Source: Hydra vulgaris (lineage: Eukaryota; Cnidaria; Hydrozoa; Anthoathecata; Hydridae). From it: 64,000 bases of DNA. Below, in pieces: positions 11,298 through 24,160 of the stretch (position 1 is the stretch's first letter; each line of letters begins with the position of its first letter). The notes beneath the pieces were generated by a model. That model saw only the letters and a program-made list of their open reading frames with translations, did no database searches and was not told the origin of the DNA. The position numbers and the translations under genes are program-made. The stretch is taken from positions 3,917,501 to 3,981,500 of the forward strand of contig NC_088934.1 in the NCBI RefSeq assembly GCF_038396675.1, in the 5' to 3' direction.

Positions 11298-14172
11298 TTA
11301 ATTCATTTGGGTTCCCCCAGTTTTTTTTCCAACGGGAATTCCGTTTTCCTTTTTGGTGGCATTTGAAAATTTCTTTAAGACCTTTGCCAAATCTTCGCAA
11401 ACTTCACTGGTATCAATAGTTAATTCATCGACATCATATGTTAAGTTTTTTATCTGATTTAACATATCGCAAATATGTGAAAAAGTTGAAGCTGTTATAA
11501 GGGTTTTTTTCATCGAGTCATCAGGTTCCGGAGACAAACACTCTCCGTATAACATTGATTCATCACCAATTTTACATGGACTTGGTGAGTTGATTGGAAT
11601 GTATACAGTATTCTCATCATCATTATCTAGAGTCAGGAAAGGAGAATTTCTATATAATGATGACAAAGAATTCCATGACCATGTTTCAGGATATCTTTTA
11701 AATACCAGGAAAAAATGCTTGCATAAATATGCAGATTCACGCCAACTTTTGCAAGAACATTTCGGCATCAATTTGTCACCAAAATCTACTAACTTTTATG
11801 AATGCCTGAGAAACTGTTTACCGTAAATACTCCATGACGTATTAGCCAAGCTCCAGTCATCTTAGAGTCAATAACAAGCGCAATCTTCTCTAAACAGTTT
11901 TTGATAAAATCATGTGGTCTGTTGATTAGATATTCAGGAACAGTTGTATTATAGAGTTTATAGCTGGAGTGCATTTTAAGGTTCGCTTCTTTATAGCTAA
12001 ATAAATTAATTAAAAAGCTGAATTTCATAAAACTACGACATTTTTGCAGTACATTTGCTATTCTTTACATTTTATTTTAATTATGTACTATTATATATAC
12101 ACGCATTACTATAATTCTTTGCATTACTATTTTATTTAGTTTAATTATGTACTATTATATATACACGCATTACTATTATTCTTTACATTATTTTATTTAG
12201 TTTAATTATGTACTATTATATACACACGCATTACTATAATTCTTTACATTATTTTATTTAGTTTAATTATGTACTATTATATACACACGCATTACTATTG
12301 CAAATTAGAATGCTCGTGTGTATAAAAGTATAAAAGTATATGTATATGTGTATAATTATAACTTTTTAACTAAATTATAGAATTCCAGACAAATTTATAT
12401 TTTAACATAATGACATTACTACTGTAAACCTATAAATATAAAATATAAATAAACTAAAAAAAAAGTAAATAACTTCTCTAGTTTATCAGGAAAGAATTCT
12501 TCAATTAGGATTGTGAGCATGCTAGTAATTGAGGAGTTTTTATATCGTTGAAGGTATGAATATTTAAATGATTGGTTTTGTCGTTCTACACCATTATTTG
12601 TATTGCAATTCACCAAAAATCTATTACTTCGATATGCCCAAACCCATCTCTATAAACATAATTGATAAATCTAAAACTATTACATTTCTCTGTATCATAC
12701 TTATAGTATCATATAGATAATGATAGTTAAACACCTGATTAATTAACTATTAGATGTTCACCTTCTAAATGTTACCTCTTTAACGTTTAGCCAGTATCTT
12801 GAGATATACTCTTTGAATTTAATGAAATTTGCACCCCAAAATTTGGAAGAAACAAGACAGGTTATTGCCAAATCCATTTCCTTTTCATTCCATGCTCTGG
12901 CAATGCGTCTTAAAATTGCAAGTATTTCCACTTTATGATTTGAACAGTCATTGCTTTTTTTGTTTATCCAACGTTCCCATACTTGCTCTCTGTGAAAATC
13001 ACAAATCAGAATATGTGTACCTAAACATAATAGCAAAGGCTTTTTAAAAGTTATCACCATATGTAAACCATGCCAAGCAAAGTCACTAAAAATGGTTAAT
13101 TACTGCAAAATTCAAAACTTTTGAACCACTTAAATTGATGCTTCATATTTTAAGAGTGTTCATGGAACATGAAATCTAACTAGTGGTAACTTTATCTGAA
13201 AACATGGGTTAAAAATTGGAAAAAATTGGATGATTTGACATGGCACGGAGAAATTTTAAGCGTCAATCTTCTTTAAAAGACATTCTTGATTTATCATTGA
13301 ATACCTACACACAAGCAATTAAATAAGATTTAACATTTGTATATAAAATCTTATTTATGTATAGTTATTCAATGATAGATAAAAACTACCAGCTTAGTAA
13401 CTCTCCTATCAACCTATTCTATAAGGTTAAAAAATATATATTAAATAGATTAAAATATACCTGAATTTGCGTTGTGCTTTTACAATATGTTATCTTATAG
13501 TTTTATTTCTAGGAAAAAATCTTTTGTTATTGAAAGGGGGATTTTGATCTTCAAACATTTCTTTTACTTTAGTCCTAAGCAATCTTTTCATTTCTCTGAG
13601 ATTTAAAATTCCTTCTTTCACATATTGTTCAATCTGGATTGAAAGTTGAGGATCTATCATTTGGGAAATTAGCTCAATCTAAGAGTTGTTTAAACGATTT
13701 ATCAAAAAAATAAAATTAAAACAATACAGAATAATATGATATATTTTTATAACTTGGAGATAGAAAATATTATATTATACCTTATTCCCAACTGGATGAT
13801 TTTCATGACAAGACAGATCATCTATTACCAGCACTATCTTTCTAATGACACTATCTTTCTCAAATGACCCATTCTTGATACTATTTCTGAGTAATTTTGA
13901 TGCATTTTTTCTTCGTTATTCAGTTGATTCTAAAACCTATAAATACAAATTGACTACTGAACTTAATGTGAAAATCTTAAAATAAAACAAAAAATATACA
14001 CAGAAACAAATTAAAAAAATATATATATACATAGAAACAAATTTAAAAAAATAATAACCTTAAATTCTGGGAAGAGTATAATTTCTCTCATAACAACTTG
14101 GGCTGGGCACATAAACTTCTTGCTGTCCTGAAGAACTACATACTTTTTGTGGTGATGATGATCAGCATTACC
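11298..14172 (-). pseudogene. Multi-exon MULE/SWIM-type transposase-like gene, degraded
   Basis: Six exons on the minus strand can be placed by splice sites: 14059-14172, 13781-13936, 13461-13678, 12762-13020, 12474-12649 and 11298-11996. In order they carry QDSKKFMCPAQVVMREI; VLVIDDLSCHENHPVGNK; MIDPQLSIQIEQYVKEG; HILICDFHREQVWERW; NTNNGVERQNQSFK; PEYLINRPHDFIKNCLEKI; and a SWIM zinc finger CSC-x8-CKH. This order is that of Mutator-like transposases with a C-terminal SWIM finger, which also occur as repeated genes in fish and cnidarians. Damage: in-frame TAA in exons 2 and 3 and a frameshift near 11790 in the last exon. The exon(s) for the first two catalytic acidic residues, expected between 13461 and 13020, are not visible. 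Introns are retained, so it is a DNA-level copy and not a retrocopy. Confidence 0.75.
12058..12298. repeat. About 60-bp minisatellite, 4 copies
   Basis: Four tandem units each contain TTAATTATGTACTATTATAT, ACACGCATTACTAT and TTCTTTACATT. It lies inside the intron between the last two exons of the SWIM transposase-like gene. Confidence 0.9.
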
Positions 14173-14770
14173 CTAGTTTGATAATACCATATATCTATTA
14201 TAATGCAGATAAGTCATATTAAGAATATTGATTGGACATCATCATCATATCTTTTTTGTTTATTGCATTCATTTTGTGTGCTGTTATTATTGATGAATTA
14301 TTAATAATACTATTATGTGTTAAATATCGTATATCAGTTAATGTTATTTGTCACTTGGACATATTTGGTGTTATTACACTAATTATTTACAACATTACAC
14401 TGTTGTATTATTTATATTGGTATATTTGTCGTGTTATATGTAAATAATGTTTTAGCTAGAGACCAAGAGATACATATAAAGATGAAAGGTTAAAAGAAGA
14501 GAGGATCGTTTCATTGTAAGAGATACAAAATTACTTTGATATCGCAACATTTTGTGTTAAAATTGAGTTCCTTTGCAAAAATTATTTGCAAAAACGTAGA
14601 GACCATTATATGCATATAAAATGCAAGTTTGAGTTTGTTATTGAAAAAATTATTGTAATGTGCTTAAATTGGGAACTTTACTGTATAACTTAATTTTAAA
14701 AATTTGAAATATAAAATAGCAATTTACTTTTTTTTTATTTTCTTCTCTGCATTTCTTTTTGGCTGCTAAA
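14173..14770. other. AT-rich non-coding stretch
   Basis: A 71-codon hydrophobic plus-strand frame (14232-14447) is made of Ile/Leu/Tyr-rich low-complexity sequence and is not called. Upstream exons of the SWIM gene were looked for and not found. Confidence 0.5.
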
Positions 14771-14803
14771 TTTCTATCAAATCCATCATGGATTTGATAG
14801 AAA
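14771..14803. repeat. Perfect palindrome, 16-bp arms, 1-nt spacer, at the broken end of a LINE
   Basis: TTTCTATCAAATCCAT, then C, then its exact reverse complement. Recognisable LINE coding sequence to its right stops at this palindrome. Confidence 0.95.
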
Positions 14804-14804
14804 G

Positions 14805-17280
14805 ACAGTCCAACACCTTAGATGTCGAAATCATGTAAGGTAATCCAAAGAATGGAACAACATCATCTTCCCAATCAGAGAGTGTTGGTTTCTTATCACG
14901 ACAAGAATAAATGGTAGTATCATCAGCAAACAATGCCACCTTAGATGTGAGAATATCTGGAAGATCGTTAATGTAAATTTAAAAAAATATAGGGCCAAGG
15001 ATTAAACCTTGAGGAACCCCTAAAGTTACAGAATGAGAAGCAGAGTGCTGTCTATCGATGACAACCATTAAAATACGATTAGAAAGGAAGGATTTAATAA
15101 TCTTAAAGATGTTACCAGGTACACCTTAAGAAGAAAGTTTATGGAGAAGACCAGCATGCCAAACTTTATCAAAAGCGTAAGTTAGAAATATCAAGAACAT
15201 GGCCTTAACTCTCGACCTTTATCTAATACACGATAAAACCTTTTAGTTATTACAGCTAGTAAATCAGCTGTAGAACGAGAAGATCGAAATCTATATTAAT
15301 GATTAGAAAGTAAGTTGTTAGATTCAAGATGAGAGATTAAGTATTTGTTAATTAAAGATTCAAAAACCTTGCTTATGATTGGAAGAAGACTAATGGAACG
15401 GTAGTTAGACGAATCAGATCGCTCTCCAAAGTTTTTGAAAATAGGGATAACTAATGCCGCTTTCAAGCAGGCTGGAAAACAAGACTCTGGTAAGCACTTG
15501 TTAAATAGTTTTGAAAGTATAGGGGACAGCTCCAGAGGAAACTTCTGCAAGACTATAACAGGTATGTTGTCAGGGCTACAAGCTGTAGAAGAGTCTAAGC
15601 AGGAAATGTCAAGCAATGGATCAACCTGTTTGACAGCTATATCAGGTAAAACGCAACTAGTGGAATCAAGAAATGATATTGATAAAAAGCTCTTAGCAAA
15701 CAACTCAGCTTTGTCTTTAGGTAAGGTGACAAAGTCACCTCACCTAAGTCACGAGAGCCTAATTTTTGTGATGAAATACGAGATTTCATGATCTGAGAAT
15801 AGCGGGCTTTGGCGTTAGACAAAACCCTTTTACAATGGTTTCTAGCAGTAATAAACAGACGTCTGTTTTCTAGAGAATTATTTGCTGATAGATATGGAAG
15901 TAACGGTTTCGATTGGAAGTTTCAGCAGCATAGCAACGGTTTTAATTGGAAATACAGAAGCACAAAACCGTAGAGAAGAGTGAAGCTTGGAATTGTTGAG
16001 AGGGAATAAAAGATTCCATTCTAGCCTGAATCCACGAAGTTATATAAGTAACACATTTGTCCGCTAGAAGACAAAAGATTTCTACCCAAGAGCCATCACA
16101 AAGAAAATCAGCGAAAGAGTCTCGTCAGCTTTAAGGTAGTTGTACGAGGTACAATGAATTGAAATTTGAATAAATGAATTGATAGAAGAAGAATAAGATA
16201 ATAGTTTTAGAGAAAAATGTGATCAGATCAGGGTGATCAGATCAGATCCATTCAGGGTGAACATGGAGAACCTGAGCACTGACTAGGATCAAAAACAAGA
16301 CATAAGTTGAGTAGAGAAGGTAAATGATTCGGGTTGTCTGGAAACGAGTTGGAACGTTGTTTACTTGAGTTAGGGATTGAGAAAGGCAAAAGTTGTGGGG
16401 TTTAACGCCTGCAGAGTCATTGACACTAGAGCCAAGCCATTCAGTGTGATGAGCATTAAAGTTACCGACAACAATCTTATTGGCTGATAGATAAAAAGGG
16501 TGGCTTGATCAATATGATAAGAAATAACATCAAAAAGAGTGCAGTCTTAAGATCAAGGAGAGCAATATGGGTGAACTCTTACGAATATAAATGCTCAGGG
16601 CAAGCGTGTGACTGTTGGAGTCTTAACGAATTAAAGGAAGAACACCAAGATCACAAGATGAATCAACTGAACTCAAATTAGTCTCACAAAAAGCAAGTAG
16701 GTCTGGTTAACTTTGCAAGAGATAAGACTCAACAGAAGAAAAGTTACTTTGAAAACCGCGAATATTAGTGAATGATAGGTTTAGAGAACTTGGTGATAAC
16801 GATGGTTTTTTGTGACTTATAGTTTTTGGTACTTTTTTCATTTTTAAATTTGTTAAAGAACTTGACTCAAAGCATAAGTAGTCGGCATCAGAACCATAAA
16901 ACTAAGTTTTAGAGCTGCACCCTCATTAGGAGATAAAAGGATGAGTTGTTGAGTCATAAAAACAGCGATACAAGCAAAACCCATGCATCGAGTCAAGAAG
17001 ATTCAGCATTCAACATCCTAAACTGGAAACAATGTATTAAAAATACATCTTTGCCAGCCTAGTAGATGAAGAAGTGATGCGAGGCAGGTCAACAGATAGA
17101 ATATGTTTACCCTTTAAGTCTTTGCCAAGGAGGCCTTCTATAAGACATTAGCCGGATTCGTTTAACACCTGCCCAAGATGAGCATTTTTATCGAGAAACC
17201 ATCTCTAGCCTTTACTCAACCAAAAGTCCTAAGGCAGGGGGTGTTTTAAGTCGGAGTTGGCTTTTCCTAGCCTTTGCCTA
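14805..17280 (-). mobile_element. Decayed LINE (endonuclease plus reverse transcriptase), minus strand
   Basis: From right to left (5' to 3'): 17280-16900 is a leader or ORF1-like region. 16900-16140 is apurinic endonuclease, with SANKIVVGNFNAHHTEWLG near 16470 and a segment reading SAGVKPHNFCLSQSLTQV near 16390. 15822-14810 is reverse transcriptase, with NYRSISLLPIISKVFESLI near 15400, RFRSSRSTADLLAV near 15270, GVPQGLILGP near 15030 and a remnant of the FADD block near 14940. Only one longer frame survives (15296-15703), and frameshifts and stops are frequent. The RT C-terminus and 3'UTR are missing; the element ends at the palindrome at 14771-14803. The motifs place it in the Jockey/I/CR1 range of EN-containing LINEs, in a different family from the four CR1/L2-like copies in this window. 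Confidence 0.8.
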
Positions 17281-17966
17281 AAAAAAGCAAATTCTACAAG
17301 GCAGCAGGACATGAAGCAGATTGTACTGGGTTACATGTTACCAGTAGAAAGATAACCTGGCCTAACAGTAATACCACGACCCGTATAATACTGGTCATGA
17401 TTTCCACACCGACTATTTTAATAATTTTGTTTTATTTCAATAAATTTAAAAAAGAAACAAAATATAAAAAATCTTTCTTTTGGGTTAACAATTTATGTTC
17501 AATATATTATAGCTTCTATAAAAAACTTCAATAAGAAACTTCTTTAATAAGTTTCGATTAATTTTTTTTCAGACCATCCTCAGCTTATTAGGACTCTTAC
17601 CCCTATTACCCCGTTCTTACCCCGTTAATTTTGAAGAAAATAAAAGTTTGCATGTAAAATCTTTTTTTCTATAAGAAAGTTTAACACACATTAAGAAACT
17701 CTTTAATGTGTGTAAACGCGCAGACTTAACTAATTAATTAAGCACATTAATAACGTAAGTATCTCTAACATGGTATATGCGCAACCAATGTCCAACGTTT
17801 TAGAAATTTTAAAAAGCTTCTTAAAAAATTCTCTTCCTTTCATTTCTTATAATATGTAATATCTATGTATGTGTTATGCATATATATATTTTTTTAATTT
17901 ATATATTTGTTAAACACCCACTATATATTACAAGTAAGGTAAATAAAAAGTTTCAAAAAAAAATCT
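17281..17966. other. Non-coding stretch
   Basis: Nothing is recognised except a quasi-palindrome near 17680-17716 (TTAACACACATTAA against TTAATGTGTGTAA). Confidence 0.55.
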
Positions 17967-18245
17967 CTAGGATCTAGGAATTTTATTTTCAAGAACATCC
18001 TTGAAGATTGTTCTTTGTTCTTTTGAGTTCCAGTACTCAACTGCACATTTTAAGATTTTAAGATCCGTTTCAGGAATTATACTTTTTAAACCAGTAATTT
18101 TTATTTTTTCTTTGTGTTGCATTAGTTTCTCTATATTTAATTTATGACTATTGCACAGAGCCTTGACGCTATCTACAAAAGGTCGTGGACCTGATTCGTT
18201 GTTCAACTGCGACTTAAGAATATCAAATGTCATTTTATTTTTCAA
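17967..18245 (-). CDS. Unrecognised 92-codon open frame
   Basis: The predicted product is Lys/Glu-rich with a normal residue mix (for example GPRPFVDSVKALCNSHKLN, then ILKCAVEYWNSKEQRTIF) and probably helical. It is not recognised and no splice sites were assigned. It lies 120 bp beyond the 3' tail of the LINE at 18369-22820 and could be a scrap of another element or an exon. Confidence 0.25.
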   Translation of the reverse strand: MKNKMTFDILKSQLNNESGPRPFVDSVKALCNSHKLNIEKLMQHKEKIKITGLKSIIPETDLKILKCAVEYWNSKEQRTIFKDVLENKIPRS

Positions 18246-18464
18246 CAGGCGAATAAATAAGTTTATCTTATTTTGTTGCGTAATTATAGATATATCTTCA
18301 ATACAAAATAGGGGATGTATATAATTTTTACTATGTTTTGAAACGTTTAGTAGTGACTTCCGTGCAATTTTTTTTATTATTTTTTTTATTTTTTATTTTT
18401 ATTTTGCCGTATAATACTATTTACAATGAGAAAAATCGTTTACATATATAATAAATGGCCGGAG

Positions 18465-18499
18465 CAAGAAGAAGACATACTGTCTTATCACCGAGCCCC
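18465..18499 (-). promoter_or_regulatory. LINE copy A 3'UTR stem-loop
   Basis: On the minus strand: CTCGGTGATAAGAC, loop AGTA, TGTCTTCT. The AAGAC/GTCTT stem recurs in copies B, C and D. Conserved 3' hairpins of this sort are recognised by the RT in stringent-type LINEs. Confidence 0.7.
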
Positions 18500-18553
18500 G
18501 TTAACATCGAAGCCGTCAGTTAATATTACAATTTAAAAACTTTAAACATAAAA

Positions 18554-18657
<104 letters not shown>

Positions 18658-18765
18658 CTACAAAGATATTATAAAACTTATAATAAGATGTTAAAATAGC
18701 ATAAGTTTTCAATAACAACATATTTAAATGAAAAATAAAAGTCAGAAGATCAAAAAAAAAATAAG

Positions 18766-21700
18766 TTATGACTTTTTCACAACAAAAAAAAAAAAAAAAG
18801 TAGATGAAAACCTATTCAGTTTATATATTTTTTTTATTATTTTATAATCAAATTTTAAAATAAATATTTTAGATCGAAATTTTTTCCTAATAAGAAAACG
18901 TTTACATACTATTTTGAATTGTTCAAAAGATATGTTTTGAAGAATGTTATTTTTATTAATTTTTTGAAAAAATTCATTCCATAGAAATGCTCCACGATAT
19001 TGAATTTGAAATGAACTGAGTTTGAAATAGAATCTTGGAACTACAAAATTATCATTTGAAAAATTTGTGGGGTACTTATGAGAAATTTTAGTAAAGTAAG
19101 AGTGAAATATATTAGGCGACAAACCATGTTTAGATTTAAACATGAACAGCATAACTTGATATATGTTAAGTTTATAAACATTGAGTGCATTAAGTCCCAT
19201 TAAGAAAGACTCTCCATGAGCAGTTCTCTAAACGCCAAAAATAATTTTGCATGCAATTTTTTGTTTACTATAAATTTTTTTAAGCTTTCCATAGTTGTTA
19301 CTTCCCCATGCAATATTGCAATAGGATAGATAACTATGGATAAATGAAAAATATATAATTTTTAAAGACTTGATATTAAGAAATGGTTTAACTCTATATA
19401 GAACAGAAATATTTTTGGAAATTTTATTTTCAATAGATTTAATACGAGATTTCCATGATATATTTTCATCTAATATTATTCCCAGGAAGTTTACATTTGA
19501 TTCTCTTTTAATAACTGAATTATTCATAAAGAGATTGGGTAATTTTAGAGGGAGGTGATCACTCTTATTAGGTTTATGAAACAACAAAAATTTAGTTTTC
19601 AGTACATTTAATGAAAGTTTATTACAAATAATCCAATCATTAACTTTTATTAGTTCTTCATTAAATATTTTAAAAAGATCTTTTATATTTTTATTTGAGT
19701 AAAAAAGATTAGAGTCGTCAGCAAACAAAATAAGATTTAAAGTCTTTGAAGCTAAATATAAATCGTTAATGTACAACAAGAATAATAGTGGTCCTAGGAT
19801 GGATCCCTGGGGAACACCACAAGTTATAACTTTGTTTCCTGTTTCATTTTCTTTATACACTATGTATTGTTTCCTGTTTGACAGGTAATTTTTAAACCAG
19901 AGTCGGTTATTATTTAATACTCCATAGAGTTCTAGTTTTTCTATAAGTATGTTATGGTCAACTGTGTCAAATGCTTTTGACAGATCAATAAAAACTCCTA
20001 GTGTATAACAATCATTATTGAACCCATCGGATATATAATTTATTAAATCGATTACTACATGATCCGTTGAATGTTTTTTTTTGAATCCAAATTGTTTATT
20101 ATACAGTATTTTGTTTTTGGTTAAATATTTATTAAGCCTATCATACATAATACGTTCTAACAGTTTTGAAAAGCATGGTAAGACAGAAATAGGTCTATAA
20201 TTTGACATAACTGTGTTATCGCCAGTTTTAAAAATAGGTGATATTTTAGCAATTTTTAATTTCTCCGGTACAATACCGGATTGTATTGAAAGGTTAAAAA
20301 AACGAAACAAAGATGGTTCTATTGAAGATTGCTTTCACTACGTTCACGCTAATTTGATCAATGCCAGCGGATTTATTATTTTTCAGACTATTGTACGCAT
20401 TACGCACCTCAGTTATATTTAAACTAACTTCTTTCATAGATATATTGGTTGGTTTTATATAGGATTTGAAATTTGTAGTGTTTTTTGGGATTTCACTTGC
20501 TAAATTTGGGCCAACTTCAAGGAAATAGTCGTTGAGCTTTTCAACGATGGTTTCTTTATTACTGATCATTTCCCCATCAATTATGAGTTTTTGTGGCAAA
20601 TTATTGTTAGAACATCTTTTTTTACCAATTATCTGGTTAATCACATTCCAAGTTTTTTGAGTGTTTCCTTGTGTTTTTTTTAGCATCTTAGCATAATAAA
20701 TTCTTTTAGAGTGTTTCTTTGTTTTTTCAAATAAACTTTTATAGTTTTTGTAATTTATTTCATTTGTGAATGATTTATGTTTTAGATATTTTTCATAAAG
20801 TTTTTGTTTTCTCTTAGATGATTTAAGTAAACCTTTGGTCATCCAAGGGCTTAAAAGTGATTTTGAATTTATAACTATTTTTTTTAGTGGAAATGCCAAA
20901 TCGTAATATTTACAAAACTGCGCCAAAAAAAGATCATACGCCTTATTTGCCTCTTGTGATTGTAATATAAGGTCCCAATCAATTTTTTCTGATAAGAGAT
21001 TTCGAAAGTGCAACAAGGAGTTTTCATTGATCTGTCGCATTTGGATTGTAGATTTTAAAGCAGAATGATTATCAGTTATATTATTTGTAATTAAGAATAT
21101 TGGGAAATGATCTGTTATGTCAGTTTTGATTATACCAGATTCTAGGAGGCAATTATGAATATTATTAGTAAATATATTATCAAGTAATGTTGATGAAGTG
21201 TTAGTTATTCTGGTTGATTTGCTTATTGTTGAAATTATATCATGTTGAATTAAGGTATTTAAAAAATATTGAACATTTACATTTGAAGAACGTGTTTCTT
21301 TGTTATGTTGGTGTTGCTTAAAAAATTTTTTAAATAAGATTTAAATATTTTAAAATTCCCACCTGGCTTTCTATAAATAGAATTAATGATAATATTTTTG
21401 GTTGCTTTATTTGTTATTTCGATCCACAACGACTCACAATCTGTATCATTAACATTGACGTCATTACGCAATATAAAGTTAATAGATTTGTGAATAAAGA
21501 TACTTACACCGCCACCAACGTGGGTTTTACGAGGTTGGTGAATTGATACGTAGTTATTTAATTCATAATTACAATTTTTTTCATTGCTTTTTAACCACGT
21601 TTCCGTGAGATTAATTATTTTAAAATCGTGGTTTAGATCATGCAATAATAGTTTTAGATTATCAAAGTTTTTATTAATACTTCGGATGTTTAGATTTAAA

Positions 21701-21843
21701 ATTGAAAAATTATTTATTTTTTTACTAAAAAATTGAGTAGATTCACGGACTGAATAGTATTCACTTACAATGTTTTTTTTATTGAAATAGTCATCAAAGC
21801 TGCTATTTTCCTTATTAAAATTAAATAAAAAGTTGTCATCCAT
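18766..21843 (-). pseudogene. LINE copy A ORF2: endonuclease-reverse transcriptase, damaged
   Basis: ORF2 would nick target DNA and reverse-transcribe the element RNA. The endonuclease spans about 21700-21050: SILNLNIRSINKNFDNL, LTETWL, GGGVSIFIH, then after a frameshift near 21285 the SxxLLDNIFTNN and IKTDITDHFPIF blocks. A connecting region with SPWMTKGLLKSSKRKQKLY follows. RT blocks: SNYRPISVLPCFSKLLERI, NKQFGFKKKHST, FIDLSKAFDTVDH, GVPQGSILGPLLFLLYIND, LFADDSNLFYS (catalytic FADD) and NFLGIILDENISW. The C-terminal region has IHSYLSYCNIAWGS and QYRGAFLWNEF. Breaks: frameshift near 21285, frameshift near 20300 and an in-frame TAG at 19228-19230. The catalytic motifs are intact. Confidence 0.9.
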
Positions 21844-21909
21844 TTTGAAAAGAAAAAATAATAAAATAATTTCTTAATCGCGAAAATAAGATATTAAAAA
21901 ATTAAAATA

Positions 21910-22688
21910 CTAGGATATTAAATTATTACTTTTCTTTGAAGCCCAATCGCGTATGATCAGCTTATCATACGAGATGGTTGCAAATTTTCCTGCCGCTCGT
22001 TCGATTTTCATCTGTTCTCGTAGATTCTTCCTAATTTGCACTGTCTCAGCGCAAAAATCTTCATTTTTATAGATATTTTTACCTTTAAGATTAGTGGTCT
22101 TTTTAAGAATATCGATTTTATCTTTAAAGTCCAGAAGTTTTATTATTATTGTTCTTGGTTTAACTGAGTTTTTTTGGCCAGTTCTGTGTGCCCTTTCTAT
22201 TTTAATGCCTTTTAGACCTAAATAATTTAAAAAAAATTTATTTACCTTCATTTCGCTGTCTTCCCAACTTCCCCATCGTTTTCTTTAACTCCGTCAATTC
22301 TCAGATTGTTCCGCCGTGATCGATCTTCCATTTCTCTTAGTTTGCCTCTAATTTTAATAAATGCTGATTCGTTACTTTGAATTGCGCTTGTTGTTATACA
22401 CTTCTCTTGTGAATTAACGACAGACCTAATTTTTTCATCTATTAAGTGTTCGTGAAAATTTAGACTCACTTTAATATCTTCAACCTCTTTTTTTATTGTT
22501 TTGATCTGTTTACAATTTTCTTTAATATTTGATTCAACAATATCTAATCGCTCGTATAATATTTTTGTGCTACTACTTACGTTTCACACATTCTTTTCTT
22601 GTTGTTTTATCATGCTTTCAGTTTCTTTTTTTAACTCCTTAAACATTTTTTTCATCATTTTCTCTATTTGATCGATTGTAACTACCAT
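21910..22688 (-). pseudogene. LINE copy A ORF1: coiled-coil RNA-binding protein, damaged
   Basis: The start is taken at the ATG at 22688, followed by a Lys/Glu heptad-like segment (IEKMMKKMFKELKKETE) and more coiled coil (ERLDIVESNIKENCKQIK). Then EDRSRRNNLRIDGVKE, the hallmark of the RRM-like ORF1 proteins of L1/CR1-type elements, and RAHRTGQKNSVKPRTIIIK. The end is ASKKSNNLIS. Breaks: an in-frame stop near 22583 and a frameshift near 22255. ORF1 proteins bind element RNA and form trimers through the coiled coil in better studied families; here that is inferred from motifs. Confidence 0.8.
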
Positions 22689-22904
22689 AATAAATATATC
22701 GAGTATATATATATAATAATAAAATAATAATACTATATATTTTATAATAAAATAATATCTAATACGAAATAACTTTTTGGCTTTATAAAAACGTCTTGCT
22801 TGTTCAATGTTCAATGTGCGATTCTTCCTACTATATTATCTATAGGGCTTTAAAAGTGTTTTACTTTGTATTCTAGAAAATTGGAAAAGATTTAAAATAA
22901 AATT

Positions 22905-22985
22905 GGGTGTGTAAGCTAAAGGATTGAACCCACACGAAGAACTTCAACCATTTTGGCATGCTATACCATTTTTTACCGCTGTTTA
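22905..22985 (-). ncRNA. tRNA-like segment (possible SINE head), minus strand
   Basis: The minus strand has TGGTATAGCATGCC, which is A-box-like, and about 45 nt later GGTTCAATCC, a perfect B-box consensus. The cloverleaf is poor (a weak T-stem and no clean anticodon stem), so it is not a functional tRNA. It may be a decayed tRNA-derived SINE promoter or chance. Confidence 0.25.
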
Positions 22986-23052
22986 ATAGACAAAAGGCTT
23001 ATTACACTTAATAAAACAGCATATAAAGTCTATAACTTAAACTTAAGGTGAT

Positions 23053-23155
23053 ATTGCCGCAATGAAATTTTCAAGTAAAAGTAAATCTGTAAAATTCGAT
23101 ATAATTTACATAACTTGAAGTTTACATGTTAGATATTTGCATAGACTTTTGTTCA
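23053..23155 (+). repeat. Dispersed repeat, copy 1 of 2
   Basis: About 100 bp starting GCCGCAATGAAATTTTCAAG and ending TTAGATATTTGCATAGACTTTTG matches 44733-44857 at roughly 80 percent by eye, in the same orientation. Its identity is unknown. The 22821-23520 interval otherwise holds nothing recognisable. Confidence 0.7.
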
Positions 23156-23520
23156 CATAGATAAAATACAAATCATTGCGGGTTGTAGTTTCAAAAAAAT
23201 GCCTAATATATTTGTAAAATAAAAGATATTTTTATTTACGCATTTATTAACAAATTAACAAAACATAACAGTTTTCAATAGTTTTGAATTGCAGGTTTAT
23301 ATTGGACAAACACGTCATCTAATTAATAAAAAAAAATATTGAAATTAAAAAAAAGGAAAAAATACACCACATGTATTAACTGGAAATCAACTTACTTCTT
23401 TTTAATAGCCAATTGTGATACTGCGTATGCTGCTTTGAAAGCAGAATTCAATGTTGTTATTGTTAAATTGCGTATATACTCAGCAATAGCGACCACGATT
23501 TAACATTTATCAAGGAAATA

Positions 23521-23594
23521 ATTATGCGATGTAATTATGTGATATAATTATGTGATGTAATTATGTGATGTAATTATGTGACGTAATTATACTG
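23521..23594. repeat. 13-bp tandem repeat
   Basis: The unit GTAATTATGTGAT is repeated about 5.5 times with single-base variants. Confidence 0.9.
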
Positions 23595-24042
23595 ATGTGG
23601 ATAATAAAGTAAAAAAAAATCTTTAATTAAAAAAACTACCGAGAAAACAGATAACGAACTTACTTTATTATGATATCATTTTTGCAGTGGCTATAATGTA
23701 TTTGATGAAAAGTCAACTATACAATCTGTTTAATGAGGAAACCTATTAGCAGCATCTAAGATAAAAAATTATATTGAGATATAAACCAACTTTATTTATA
23801 GCAAAATCTTTTGTCTTGGCTTTTAGTGAATGATTAGCTGTCAGTAATGAAAATAACTAATAATCATTTTCAATGGTAGACAAAAGCAAGAAGGTAGGCC
23901 AAGCTGCATATCAACACAAAATATCACAACATTAACAACACAACGATAACTCATACTAATAGCACATAGCATAAGATATTTGTCTTTTGTTTTTATATAG
24001 ATAACATACACATATAATAAAGTTACATATTTCAAAGCCAAA

Positions 24043-24160
24043 AACTGGGTTTCCAGTAACAACATCAACTGGCTTTCCAGTAACAATAACAACTAGGTTT
24101 CCAGTAACAATAACAACTGGGTTTCAAGATCAACAACTGGGTTTCTTGTAACAAAATTGG
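24043..24160. repeat. Degenerate tandem repeat of about 30 bp
   Basis: The word AACTGGGTTTCCAGTAACAA recurs four to five times with variants (AACTGGCTTTCCAGTAACAA, AACTAGGTTTCCAGTAACAA). The flanks (23600-24040 and 24160-24450) are non-coding. Confidence 0.85.

Noticed and set aside
14232..14447. 71-codon hydrophobic frame, possible membrane protein
   Set aside because: Ile/Leu/Tyr low complexity from AT-rich repeats of ATTATT type; no family resemblance.
15435..15791. 118-codon plus-strand frame
   Set aside because: It is the antisense shadow of the LINE RT frame at 15296-15703 on the minus strand.
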